Origin: Streptomyces corallincola
GTDB taxonomy: Bacteria > Actinomycetota > Actinomycetes > Streptomycetales > Streptomycetaceae
Assembly (NCBI RefSeq): GCF_019104725.1
Contig: NZ_JAHRXF010000023.1
Location: 25,327 to 89,326 of the forward strand
DNA length: 64,000 bases
Reading direction: 5' to 3'
A model generated the notes under the pieces. The model ran no database searches, was not told where the DNA came from, and saw nothing but the letters and a program-made list of their open reading frames with translations. Position numbers and translations under genes: made by a program. This document shows, piece after piece, positions 7,932 through 16,325 of the stretch; the stretch's first letter is position 1, and every line of letters begins with the position of its first letter.

Positions 7932-8436
7932 GGTGAATGCGTCCTTGAATACGGAGACGGGTGATCACGAACGATCCGAGCGGTCCACGACCGTAAACAC
8001 GCCTCCCCACCCCGAGCAAACACCGAAATGCGGACGCCTTGTGAATACGCGTCCGGATTCCGTATCGGAATTCGGACCCCAACTCCCCGGCCAGGTGGGT
8101 CTTTTCGCAGGTCAGACGGACACGTCGGCACGGCCATTCGCCCATCGGCACGCCTCGTCGGGGCCCGGTCACGTCAGGGATCGGTCGCGCTGTTTCATCG
8201 AAAGGAATGAACGCTGTTCTCATCGCATTGACGGAGAAGTTTGCGAGAGCGTTCGAGTGCGGGGCGAACGCGTCGCCGGGGAAGGGGGATTGGTCCGGCG
8301 CCGGGGTGGGGTGCGGTGTCCCTGCCGGGCAGGGGGGACGGGTCCGACGGGTCCGACGGGCCCTCCGGGGTGTCGATACGGAACGGTGACCGGCACGGCA
8401 GGTTTGGTGTGTCCGTGGTTCTGCCACTGTTCTGTC
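7932..8436. other. 505-bp intergenic region with an inverted repeat
   Basis: I find no convincing gene here. The left part is richer in A/T than its surroundings and must hold the promoter of the minus-strand secreted-protein gene. Positions 8053-8062 and 8066-8075 form an imperfect palindrome (CCGGATTCCG / CGGAATTCGG, one mismatch, 3-bp gap). The right part has short GGTCCGAC direct repeats near 8340 and ends in a CACTGT element 6 nt before the next ATG. A 60-codon open frame at 8207 has its Shine-Dalgarno-like bases touching the start codon and no recognisable content. Confidence 0.5.
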
Positions 8437-9198
8437 ATGGGACAGCAAGCGACGACGCTGCGGACGGCCGGACTGGGAAGGGCGGTCGGCGCTGAGCCGA
8501 CGGCGGTCAACGGGGCGGTGCTGCTGCTTCCGCGCGGCGAGGAGGTCTCCGCCCGGCGGCCCTCGCTGTTCCGGGGTACGCCGCTGGTCCGCGCCCTCGG
8601 CCGGGGGCTCGCCCGCGCGGGCCGGGCCGAGGGGCTCGCGGTGCACGCCGTCCAGTACCGCTACCGGGGCTGGAACGGCAGCGAGGCGCATCCGGCGGCG
8701 GACGCCGAGTGGGCCGCCGACGAGGTGCTGCGGCGCTACGGCGATGTCCCGGTCTGCCTGATCGGTGTCGGCGTCGGCGGCCGGGCCGCACTCCGGGCGG
8801 GTGGGCACGAGGCCGTCAACTCCGTGGTGGCGCTCGCTCCTTGGCTGCCGGAGGAGGACATGGCGGCGCCGGTGGAGCCAGTACGGCAGCTGACCGGGCG
8901 CCGGGTGCTGATCGTGCACGGCACCAATGACGAACGTACCGATCCGGAGCTGTCGTTCCGGCTGGCGGAGCGGGCGAAGAAGGCCAACCGGGAGGTGTGC
9001 CGGTTCGAAGTGCACTCCGACGGCCACGGGATGCACCAGCACCGCGACGAAGTGGTCAGCCTGTCCGTGGACTTCGCCCTCGGCGCCCTCTTCGGCACCC
9101 CCGTGTCCCGCCCCGTCGAGGACGCCCTCGCCGCTCCCCCGCCCATCGGCCTGCGCATGCCGCTGGCGGCGGGCTTCGGGAAGTCGCTGCGGCGGTAG
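8437..9198 (+). CDS. Alpha/beta hydrolase-fold protein
   Basis: This 253-aa cytoplasmic protein has the alpha/beta-hydrolase layout: VNGAVLLLPRG near residue 20, a nucleophile-elbow region CLIGVGVGGRAAL at about 107-120, VLIVHGTNDERTDP at about 155-168 and HSDGHGMHQHRDEV near 195. The usual Ser of the GxSxG elbow is replaced (GVGVGG), so this may be a non-catalytic or altered member. The Asp and His positions look intact. The ATG lies 6 nt after a CACTGT -10-like element, consistent with a leaderless mRNA. Substrate unknown. Confidence 0.72.
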   Translation: MGQQATTLRTAGLGRAVGAEPTAVNGAVLLLPRGEEVSARRPSLFRGTPLVRALGRGLARAGRAEGLAVHAVQYRYRGWNGSEAHPAADAEWAADEVLRRYGDVPVCLIGVGVGGRAALRAGGHEAVNSVVALAPWLPEEDMAAPVEPVRQLTGRRVLIVHGTNDERTDPELSFRLAERAKKANREVCRFEVHSDGHGMHQHRDEVVSLSVDFALGALFGTPVSRPVEDALAAPPPIGLRMPLAAGFGKSLRR

Positions 9199-9574
9199 GG
9201 GGCGGAGTCAGCGGAGTTGGCACGGGGGGGGCGACGGTCGGCGCGGGGCGGCACAGGTCGCCACGGGGATCAGCACAAGCGGGCACGGAATCGGCGCAAG
9301 CGGGCACGGAGTCGGCACGGGTGGGCACGGAGTCGGCACGGGTCGGCCCCCGGGCCTCAATCCCCTTTCCCTGGCCCACTGTTCCTGGCTTCTCTCCCTC
9401 CCCCTCTTTCCCCCGCCCGGCTCCGGCTTCTCCCCCGCACGGGGGAGACGAACCCCCTGTGTGGGGGATCTCCCGGCGGTGTCCGGCGGCTGTACTGGAG
9501 TGGTCAGCCAGTCAGGACGAGACCGGCGCCGCGTCCCTCGGACGGATGCGGTCGGGGGCCGGGGAGGGACCGGG
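9199..9574. repeat. Gap with 21-bp tandem repeats upstream of the S37 peptidase
   Basis: This gap has no supportable gene. From 9276 to about 9350 there are just over three copies of a 21-bp unit (starts at 9276, 9297, 9318, 9339) built on CGGGCACGGAGTCGGCA. Pyrimidine-rich sequence follows from 9357 to 9450. The last 50 bp before the peptidase gene hold its ribosome-binding site. Confidence 0.55.
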
Positions 9575-10978
9575 ATGCACATGTGGACGAGGCGAAACCT
9601 GCTGACCTCGGCGGTGACGGCCCTGTCGGCGGCGACAGCGGTGACGGCAGGCGGTGCCGCAGCCGCCGCCGCGACGGGAATGCCGGCGCGGGTGGGTTCC
9701 GGTGCGCGGGGGTCGGGTGGCGGGGACATCGCGGCGGCGCTGGCCGCGCTGCCGGGGCTGCGGATCATCGAGGAACGGGAGGGCGCCGAGCCCGGGTACC
9801 GGTTCTTCGTCCTGGGGCTGCGCCAGCCCATCGACCACACCGGCCGCACCCCCGGCACCTTCGAGCAGCGCCTGACCCTGCTGCACACCTCGCGCGACCG
9901 GCCGACGGTGCTGTTCTCCACCGGGTACGCGGCGACGCTGTCACCGCGCCGGTCCGAACCGGCGGTGCTGCTGGGGGCGAACCAGCTCCAGGTGGAGCAC
10001 CGGTACTTCGGGGATTCGGTCCCGCCGGGCACGGGGTTCGCGCATCTGACCGTCCGCCAGGCCGCCGACGACCATCACCGTGTGGTCCGGCTGTTCCGGG
10101 GGCTGTATCCCGGCGGCTGGGTCTCCACGGGCAGCAGTAAGGGCGGCATGGTGAGCGTGTATCACCGCCGTTTCCATCCGCACGACGTGGACGGCACGGT
10201 CGCGTACTCGGCGCCGGACAACGTGGACGACCGGGACGACTCGGCGTATCTGCGGTTCCTGGAGACCGTGGGCACCCCGGATATCCGCGAGGCGCTGCGC
10301 GACGTGCAGCGGCAGGCGCTGGCCCTGCGGACGGAGCTGGTCGCGCGGTATGCGGACCGCGCGTCCGCAGACGGCACCGGATTCCGCATCGTCGGCAGCG
10401 CGGACCGGGCATTCGAAGCGGCCGTACTGCGGGCGCCGTTCATGTTCTGGCAGCGCGGCAACCCCGGTGACGCCGCCGGCATACCGGGCCCGGCGGCGAG
10501 CGCCGACGCGCTCTACACCTGGCTGGACCGCGTCACCGGACTGAACCTCTACACGGACGCCGTCGCGCGGGACTTCATCCCGTATTTCTACCAACTGGGC
10601 ACGGAAATGGGGTACTTCGATGTGGCCACCGATTATCTCGCCGGGCTGCTGCGGTATCCGGGGGTGACCGAGCCCCGGAGTTTCGTCCCGCGTGACATAC
10701 CGATGCGGTTCGACCGGGACGCGATGCCCGACATCGACCACTGGGTACGACGGCACGGCAGCGGGACGCTGTTCGTCAACGGCGGCCAGGACCCGGCCGT
10801 GGCCGAGCACTTCCGGCCCGGCCCACGCGACTCCCGGCTGCTGTGGGCGCCGGAGGCCAACCACGGGGTCGCCCTCTCCGACCTGACCGAGCCCGACCGG
10901 ACGGAGGCCCTGGAGATGCTCGCCCAGTGGGGCGGGGTGACAGCGCTTCCCGGAGCGGGCGCGCGCGGGATCGGCTAG
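9575..10978 (+). CDS. Tat-exported S37-family (PS-10 type) secreted aminopeptidase
   Basis: This 467-aa protein has a twin-arginine signal (TRRNLLTSAV near residues 5-14) followed by a long Ala-rich hydrophobic core. The mature part matches the Streptomyces PS-10 tripeptidyl aminopeptidase family (peptidase S37): QPIDHTGRTPGTFEQRLTLLH, LQVEHRYFGDSVP, the nucleophile elbow STGSSKGGM, then NGGQDP (Asp) and EANHGV (His). It would trim N-terminal peptides outside the cell. The ATG at 9575 follows GGGAGGG at good spacing; ATG 9581 is an alternative that keeps the Tat motif. Confidence 0.85.
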   Translation: MHMWTRRNLLTSAVTALSAATAVTAGGAAAAAATGMPARVGSGARGSGGGDIAAALAALPGLRIIEEREGAEPGYRFFVLGLRQPIDHTGRTPGTFEQRLTLLHTSRDRPTVLFSTGYAATLSPRRSEPAVLLGANQLQVEHRYFGDSVPPGTGFAHLTVRQAADDHHRVVRLFRGLYPGGWVSTGSSKGGMVSVYHRRFHPHDVDGTVAYSAPDNVDDRDDSAYLRFLETVGTPDIREALRDVQRQALALRTELVARYADRASADGTGFRIVGSADRAFEAAVLRAPFMFWQRGNPGDAAGIPGPAASADALYTWLDRVTGLNLYTDAVARDFIPYFYQLGTEMGYFDVATDYLAGLLRYPGVTEPRSFVPRDIPMRFDRDAMPDIDHWVRRHGSGTLFVNGGQDPAVAEHFRPGPRDSRLLWAPEANHGVALSDLTEPDRTEALEMLAQWGGVTALPGAGARGIG

Positions 10979-11131
10979 CGCTGCGGCCCGGAATGGCCTG
11001 GCGGGAGACACACGGCGGGGCCGGAAAGAGAGGCGGTCGGAGAGCGCTGAAGAGAGGAAGTGAAAGGGAAACAGGGAGAAGGGATGCGCTGGAAGCGGAG
11101 CAGGGAGAAGAGAGGTGGTGAATGAGAGTCG

Positions 11132-12097
11132 CTAGCCGGGCAGGAGGTGGTCGCGGCGGGAGAGGAGGAAGTTCTTGAAGGCGGCGACCGGCGGGGTGTC
11201 GGGGTGTCCCGCGAGCCAGGCGACGCCGATCTCGCGGGCGGCCTTCGGGGCGGTGACGTGGAGTTCGGTGACGCCGGGGCGGGGCACGGCCGGGGGTGGC
11301 AGCAGGGCTACGCCGAGACCGGCCGCGACCAGGCCGCGCAGGGTCTCGGCCTCCTCGCCCTCGAAGGCGATGCGCGGGGTGAATCCGGCCTCGCGGCAGA
11401 GGGCGTCGGTGATGCGGCGCAGGCCGTAGCCGGGTTCCAGGGTGACGAAGGTCTCGTCGGCGGCCTCCGCGAGCCGGACCCGGCGGCGCCCGGCCAGCCG
11501 GTGGTCGGCGGGCACGACGAGGTCGATGCGCTGCTCGTCGAGGCGCCGGGCCACCAGATCGGGCGCGTCGGGCACGGGTGAGGTGAGACACAGGTCGAGG
11601 CGGCCCGCGCGCAGCCCCTCCAGCATCGCCTCGCCGTGGTTCTGGACCAGGCCGAAGCGGACGCCGGGGTGGTCGGCGCGGAAGGCGTGCAGCAGACCGG
11701 GGACGGTCTCGGCGCCCATCGTGTGCAGGAAGCCGAAGGCGACCCTGCCGGTGGCCGGGTCGGCGTCGGCCCTGACCTCCTCGGCGGCCCGCTCCACCTC
11801 GGCGAGGGCGCGTTCGACGGCGGCGAGGAAGGTGCGCCCGGCCGGAGTGAGGGAGACGGTGCGGCCGTGCCGGGCGAACAGGCTCACGCCGAGGTCCTGC
11901 TCCAGCCGGACCAGGGCCCGCGACAGGGTGGACTGCGGGACGTTCATCGCATGGGCGGCGCGGGTGACGTGTTCGGTGCGGGCCACTCCGGCGAAGTGGG
12001 CGAGCCGGGGAGCGAGCAGGAGTGCCATGTCGTCCGGGTCACCGAAGGACGGCGGCCGGGACGGCGGCTGCGCCGGTGAGCTGTGCTGATGCGGCAT
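11132..12097 (-). CDS. LysR family transcriptional regulator
   Basis: This 321-aa protein has an N-terminal helix-turn-helix (LAHFAGVARTEHVTRAAHAM, then VPQSTLSRALVRLEQDLG) and a periplasmic-binding-like effector domain from about residue 110. It faces the MFS gene at 12162 with only 64 bp between starts, the classic LysR arrangement in which the regulator controls itself and its divergent neighbour. The start at 12097 is 7 nt after a CATAAT -10-like element; an internal ATG 23 codons later also fits family length. The likely target is the MFS exporter; the ligand is unknown. Confidence 0.85.
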   Translation of the reverse strand: MPHQHSSPAQPPSRPPSFGDPDDMALLLAPRLAHFAGVARTEHVTRAAHAMNVPQSTLSRALVRLEQDLGVSLFARHGRTVSLTPAGRTFLAAVERALAEVERAAEEVRADADPATGRVAFGFLHTMGAETVPGLLHAFRADHPGVRFGLVQNHGEAMLEGLRAGRLDLCLTSPVPDAPDLVARRLDEQRIDLVVPADHRLAGRRRVRLAEAADETFVTLEPGYGLRRITDALCREAGFTPRIAFEGEEAETLRGLVAAGLGVALLPPPAVPRPGVTELHVTAPKAAREIGVAWLAGHPDTPPVAAFKNFLLSRRDHLLPG

Positions 12098-12162
12098 GGG
12101 ATCGATTATGGCGATTCCGTGCATTGGACGGATGAGAGGAGTGGTGCCTAGCGTCGGGGACA
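12090..12162. promoter_or_regulatory. Back-to-back, apparently leaderless promoters
   Basis: On the plus strand TAGCGT (12149-12154) lies 7 nt before the MFS ATG, with TTGGAC 19 nt upstream of it as a possible -35. On the minus strand CATAAT lies 7 nt before the LysR ATG. Neither start has a convincing Shine-Dalgarno sequence. The 64-bp interval must also hold the LysR binding site. Confidence 0.5.
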
Positions 12163-13472
12163 TGCCTGCCGCTGCCAGTGCCGCCAGTACCGGGGCGTCC
12201 TCGGACGTCAACGCCGACGCCGACGCGCGGCTGACTCCGGGCGGGCCCGGCTACCGCCGGATGAGCCTCGCGCTGTTTCTCGCCGGGGTGGCCACCTTCG
12301 CGCTGCTGTACTCCACCCAGGCGCTGCTGCCGCTGATCTCCGACGAGTACCGGGTGTCGGCGGGCGACGCGAGCTGGACCGTGGCGGCGGCGACCGGCGG
12401 ACTGGCCCTGTTCGTGCTGCCGATGAGCGCGCTGTCGGAGCGGTTCGGGCGGCGCACGGTGATGACGGCCTCGCTGGCGGTCGCGGTGGGCGTCGGGCTG
12501 CTGGTGCCGTTCGCGCCCTCGCTGGGGACGCTGGTGGTGCTGCGGGCGGTGCAGGGCGCGGCGCTGGCCGGGCTGCCCGCGTCGGCGACGGCGTATCTGG
12601 CGGAGGAGGTCCGGCCGAAGGCGCTGGTCACGGCGATCGGGCTGTTCGTGGCGGGCAACAGCGTCGGTGGGATGAGCGGCCGTCTGATCACCGGCTGGGT
12701 CGCGCAGGAGTGGGGCTGGCGTACGGCGGTCGGGGTGATCGGCGCGGTCGCGGTGCTGTGCGCGGTGGCGTTCCGGCTGCTGCTGCCGGTGCCGACGCAC
12801 TTCACGGCCGGTTCGCTGCGGCCACGGGTGCTGCTGGGGACCGTACGGGACCATCTGTCGAACCCGTTGCTGCGGCGGCTGTACGCGATCGGCGCGCTGT
12901 TCATGACGGTGTTCGGCGGGGCGTACACGGTGATCGGCTACCGGCTGACGCAGGCGCCGTACGGGCTGCCGCAGGGCGTGATCGGCTCGGTGTTCCTGGT
13001 GTACCTGGTGGGGACGGTGTCCGCGTCCAGCGCCGGGCGGCTGGTGGGCCGGGTGGGGCGGCGGGGCGCGCTGTATCTGGCGGGCGGCACCACGGCCGCC
13101 GGGCTGCTGGTCACCCTGGCGACTCCGCTGCCGCTGGTGCTGCTGGGGCTGGTGCTGATCACGGCCGGGTTCTTCGCCGGGCACGCGGTCGCCTCGTCGG
13201 CGGTCGGCCACACCGCACGGCACGGCCGCGCGCAGGCCGCCGCGCTGTACCAGTCGGCGTACTACATCGGCTCCAGCGTGGGCAGCACGGTCGGCGCGAC
13301 GGCGTTCCACGCGGCGGGCTGGAAGGGCACGGTCGCGGTCGGGCTGCTGGCGATGCTGGGCGTCGGGGCGATCACCCTGCTCGGTACGCGGGCGGCCCGC
13401 TCGGCGGCGGCCGGGGCCGGTGTCCGCGACCGCGACCTCGGCGGCGAGCCGTCGGGGCAGGTCTCCCCCTGA
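12162..13472 (+). CDS. MFS transporter (YnfM/arabinose-efflux type)
   Basis: This 436-aa membrane protein has about 12 predicted spans. The first loop carries the MFS motif A region (ALSERFGRRTVMTASLA), and the early FALLYSTQALLPLISDEYRVS segment is typical of the YnfM/YdeP drug-exporter group. RYLTQAPYGLP-like and GHTARHGRAQAAALYQSAYYIGSSVG segments fit the same group. It is probably an exporter controlled by the divergent LysR protein. The N-terminal 30 residues are Ala/Asp-rich and poorly conserved in type. The start was chosen from the -10 spacing; it has only a weak ribosome-binding site. Confidence 0.85.
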   Translation: MPAAASAASTGASSDVNADADARLTPGGPGYRRMSLALFLAGVATFALLYSTQALLPLISDEYRVSAGDASWTVAAATGGLALFVLPMSALSERFGRRTVMTASLAVAVGVGLLVPFAPSLGTLVVLRAVQGAALAGLPASATAYLAEEVRPKALVTAIGLFVAGNSVGGMSGRLITGWVAQEWGWRTAVGVIGAVAVLCAVAFRLLLPVPTHFTAGSLRPRVLLGTVRDHLSNPLLRRLYAIGALFMTVFGGAYTVIGYRLTQAPYGLPQGVIGSVFLVYLVGTVSASSAGRLVGRVGRRGALYLAGGTTAAGLLVTLATPLPLVLLGLVLITAGFFAGHAVASSAVGHTARHGRAQAAALYQSAYYIGSSVGSTVGATAFHAAGWKGTVAVGLLAMLGVGAITLLGTRAARSAAAGAGVRDRDLGGEPSGQVSP

Positions 13473-13600
13473 CCGGAAAGCACCCGCGCCGAGCCGCTGT
13501 TCTCCCGACTCGGGGGGCCGTTGTCGGTGGGCTGCGGTAGCTTCCGGAGTGACTGGGGCGCGACGGCGCGCGGACAGACGGTCACAGGGGTGGGTGGGCG

Positions 13601-14626
13601 ATGGGCGACAGCACGGCGACGGCGGATCTGGACGTCGCACTGGAGAAGTACCGCACGGAGCTGACCGGGTACTGCTACCGGATGCTCGGGTCCTCGTTCG
13701 AGGCCGAGGACGCGGTGCAGGACACCCTGGTGCGGGCGTGGCGCGCGTACGACAGGTTCGAGGGGCGCTCCAGTCTCCGTTCGTGGCTGTACCGCATCGC
13801 CACCAACGTGTGCCTGGACATGCTGACGGCGGGCAACAGGCGGGCACGGCCGATGGACCTGTCCGAGGCGACGCCGCTGGCCAAGGTGGCGTTGGCGCCC
13901 CGGCCGGACAACACCTGGCTGGAACCGGTGCCGGACGCGCGGGTGCTTCCCGCCCCGCAGGACCCGGCGGAGGCGGCCGTCGCCAAGGAGTCGATCCGGC
14001 TGGCGTTCATGGCCGCGCTCCAGCAGCTCCCGCCCAAGCAGCGGGCGGTGCTCATCCTGCGCGAGGTGCTGGCCTGGCGGGCGAGCGAGGTCGCGGAGCT
14101 GCTGGACACCTCGGTGGCGAGCGTGAACAGCGCGCTCCAGCGGGCGCGGGCCACCCTCGCGGAGCGTGCCGAGCAGGCCGGGCGGGACAACGCGCCGGGC
14201 GCGGTGTCGGACCCGCTGGACGAGGAGCAGCAGCGGCTGCTGGAACGCTATGTGAAGGCGTTCGAGGGGTACGACATGACGGCGCTGACCGCGATCCTGC
14301 ACGAGGACGCGATCATGACGATGCCGCCGTTCGACCTGTGGCTGCGCGGCCCGCGGGACATCACCGGGTTCATGACGACGGTGGGCGCGTCCTGCGCCGG
14401 TTCCCGGCTGCTGCCGGTGGAGGTCAACGGGCTGCCCGGCTTCGCGCACTACAAACCCGACCCGGAGCAGGGCGGTTTCAGCCCGTGGGCGGTGCAGGCG
14501 CTGGAGATCTCAGCGGGCCGGATCACCGGTTTCCACTGCTTCCTGGACACCGCGCGGTGGTTCCCGCTGTTCGGGCTGCCGCTCCGTCTGGAAGCGGAGC
14601 CCGGTCAGGTCGAGCAGGGAGCGTAG
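13601..14626 (+). CDS. ECF sigma factor with C-terminal SnoaL-like domain (SigG/TIGR02960 type)
   Basis: This 341-aa protein has sigma region 2 (YRTELTGYCYRMLGSSFEAEDAVQ), region 4 (LPPKQRAVLILREVLAWRASE, then LLDTSVASVNSALQRARATL) and a C-terminal SnoaL/NTF2-like domain at about 215-330 (ERYVKAFEGYDMTALTAILHEDAIMTMPPF). That extra domain defines the SigG-like ECF group, where it regulates the factor in place of a separate anti-sigma factor. The ATG follows GGTGGG. The last 117 bp overlap the STAS gene on the other strand. Confidence 0.88.
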   Translation: MGDSTATADLDVALEKYRTELTGYCYRMLGSSFEAEDAVQDTLVRAWRAYDRFEGRSSLRSWLYRIATNVCLDMLTAGNRRARPMDLSEATPLAKVALAPRPDNTWLEPVPDARVLPAPQDPAEAAVAKESIRLAFMAALQQLPPKQRAVLILREVLAWRASEVAELLDTSVASVNSALQRARATLAERAEQAGRDNAPGAVSDPLDEEQQRLLERYVKAFEGYDMTALTAILHEDAIMTMPPFDLWLRGPRDITGFMTTVGASCAGSRLLPVEVNGLPGFAHYKPDPEQGGFSPWAVQALEISAGRITGFHCFLDTARWFPLFGLPLRLEAEPGQVEQGA

Positions 14627-14905
14627 GGCGGGTCCGGCGCCCCGGAGGCGGATCCGTCCGCCGGTGCGGCGGGCGGTGAGGTCCAGCCGGGCGAGCAGGT
14701 CCACGGCGGCGAGGCCGGGCGGTCCGATCCCGCTCACGTCGCAGACGACGACGGCGCACCGGCCGTCCGCGAGCAGCGCCCGCACCCGGTCGCACAGCGC
14801 CGCCCGCTCGTCCCGGCGGGCGGGTCCGGCGGGTTCCGCGAGCACGATCACGGGCGGTGTCTCGGCATCCACGAGCGGTAGACCGCCGGGGCGACGGCAA
14901 CTCAT
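14510..14905 (-). CDS. STAS domain protein (anti-sigma factor antagonist-like)
   Basis: This 131-aa protein has a STAS core from about residue 18 to 105: VIVLAEPAG, ALLADGRCAVVVCDVSGIGPPGLAAVDLL, then RIRLRGAGPALRSLLDLTGL. In RsbV/SpoIIAA the loop after this strand carries the phosphorylated Ser (D-S-S-G); here the matching bases read GPPG, so kinase control of the usual type is unlikely. Its 3' end overlaps the sigma gene by 117 bp, tail to tail. The C-terminal about 25 residues encoded in the overlap are Glu/Arg-rich and may be flexible. Confidence 0.72.
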   Translation of the reverse strand: MSCRRPGGLPLVDAETPPVIVLAEPAGPARRDERAALCDRVRALLADGRCAVVVCDVSGIGPPGLAAVDLLARLDLTARRTGGRIRLRGAGPALRSLLDLTGLRFQTERQPEQREPPRGVQEAVETGDPAR

Positions 14906-14950
14906 CGGCCCCGGCGGCGGATCACCTCGTACCGCCCCGGTCGGGCGCGG

Positions 14951-16228
14951 TCAGGCGATGCGCTCCAGCACCACCGGCGACGCCGTGAACGCGGTGCCGG
15001 GGGCGGCGATGTCGTAGGACCCCTCGACGGCCTCCAGGGCGTACGCGAAGCGGTCCGGGGTGTCGGTGTGCAGGGTCAGCAGGGGCTGGCCCGCGGTGAC
15101 CGTGTCGCCGGGCTTGGCGTGCAGCTCGATGCCCGCGCCCGCCTGCACGGGGTCCTCCTTGCGGGCGCGGCCCGCGCCGAGGCGCCAGGCGCCGACCCCG
15201 ACGCCGTACGCGTCCAGGCGGGTCAGCACGCCGGACGACGGGGCGGTGACGACGTGCTGTTCGCGGGCGGTGGGGAGGGTGGCGTCGGGGTCGCCGCCCT
15301 GGGCGGTGATCATGCGGCGCCAGACGTCCATCGCGGAGCCGTCCGCGAGGGCCCTGGCCGGGTCGGCGTCCTTGACTCCGGCGGCGTCGAGCATCTCGCG
15401 GGCGAGGGCGACGGTGAGTTCGACGACGTCGGCGGGGCCGCCGCCCGCGAGGACCTCGACGGACTCGCGGACCTCCAGGGCGTTGCCCGCGGTGAGGCCG
15501 AGCGGGGTGGACATGTCGGTGAGCAGGGCGACGGTCCGCACCCCGTGGTCGGTGCCGAGACCGACCATCGTGGAGGCGAGTTCGCGGGCGTCCTCGATGG
15601 TCTTCATGAAGGCGCCGGAGCCGACCTTGACGTCCAGGACCAGCGAGCCGGTGCCCTCCGCGATCTTCTTGGACATGATCGAGGAGGCGATCAGCGGGAT
15701 GGCCTCGACGGTGCCGGTGACGTCCCGCAGCGCGTAGAGCTTCTTGTCGGCCGGGGCGAGGCCGTCACCGGCGGCGCAGATCACGGCGCCGGTGGTGTCG
15801 AGGACGTGCAGCATCTCCTCGTTGGAGAGCAGCGCGCGCCAGCCGGGGATGGACTCCAGCTTGTCGAGGGTGCCGCCGGTGTGGCCGAGACCGCGCCCGG
15901 AGAGCTGCGGGACGGCCGCGCCGCAGGCGGCGACGAGCGGGGCCAGCGGCAGGGTGATCTTGTCGCCGACGCCGCCGGTGGAGTGCTTGTCGGCGGTGGG
16001 GCGGGACAGCGAGGAGAAGTCCATGCGCTCGCCGGAGGCGATCATGGCCGCCGTCCAGCGGGCGATCTCGCGCCGGTTCATGCCGTTGAGCAGGATCGCC
16101 ATGTTGAGCGCGGACATCTGCTCGTCGGCGACCTCGGCGCGGGTGTAGGCGTCGATGACCCAGTCGATCTGCTCGTCGGTCAGCTCGCCGCGGTCCCGCT
16201 TGGTGCGGATGACGGAGATGGCGTCCAT
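14951..16228 (-). CDS. deoA: Thymidine phosphorylase
   Basis: This 425-aa enzyme has the family signature DKHSTGGVGDK near residue 83, preceded by an alpha-helical domain (AEVADEQMSALNMAILLNGM) and followed by LDKLESIPG, KKLYALRDVTGTVE and LVLDVKVGSGAFMK. It cleaves thymidine or deoxyuridine with phosphate to the base and deoxyribose 1-phosphate. It is last in the nucleoside import operon, 97 bp behind cdd, so imported pyrimidine nucleosides can be deaminated and split. The ATG follows GGAAGGAAAG. A hairpin in the cdd-deoA gap may tune its expression. Confidence 0.93.
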   Translation of the reverse strand: MDAISVIRTKRDRGELTDEQIDWVIDAYTRAEVADEQMSALNMAILLNGMNRREIARWTAAMIASGERMDFSSLSRPTADKHSTGGVGDKITLPLAPLVAACGAAVPQLSGRGLGHTGGTLDKLESIPGWRALLSNEEMLHVLDTTGAVICAAGDGLAPADKKLYALRDVTGTVEAIPLIASSIMSKKIAEGTGSLVLDVKVGSGAFMKTIEDARELASTMVGLGTDHGVRTVALLTDMSTPLGLTAGNALEVRESVEVLAGGGPADVVELTVALAREMLDAAGVKDADPARALADGSAMDVWRRMITAQGGDPDATLPTAREQHVVTAPSSGVLTRLDAYGVGVGAWRLGAGRARKEDPVQAGAGIELHAKPGDTVTAGQPLLTLHTDTPDRFAYALEAVEGSYDIAAPGTAFTASPVVLERIA

Positions 16229-16262
16229 GCTGGAGGCTTTCCTTCCGGAGGGTGCGAAGTGA

Positions 16263-16302
16263 ACGGCCCCCCTGTGCCGGTCAGCCGGTTCAGAGGGGCC
16301 GT
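16263..16302 (-). terminator. Hairpin in the cdd-deoA gap
   Basis: Arms at 16263-16274 (ACGGCCCCCCTG) and 16291-16302 (CAGAGGGGCCGT) pair with one mismatch around a 16-nt loop. Because deoA continues downstream on the same strand, this may be a partial terminator or an mRNA-stability element. Confidence 0.45.
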
Positions 16303-16325
16303 ACGGGGGTTCGTGCTGGATGGAT

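Noticed and set aside
8207..8389. 60-codon frame in the large gap
   Set aside because: The Shine-Dalgarno-like bases abut the ATG with no spacing and the product shows no coding-like composition after residue 20.
9217..9560. Repetitive Gly/Thr/Ser-coding frame in the 21-bp repeats
   Set aside because: All frames across a repeat whose unit length is a multiple of three stay open; no start signal or domain.
12039..13847. Long open frames opposite the MFS gene (and similar long antisense frames opposite sdhA, sdhB and the transporter genes)
   Set aside because: They follow the third-position GC bias of the real genes, have Arg/His/Gln-rich low-complexity products and no ribosome-binding sites.
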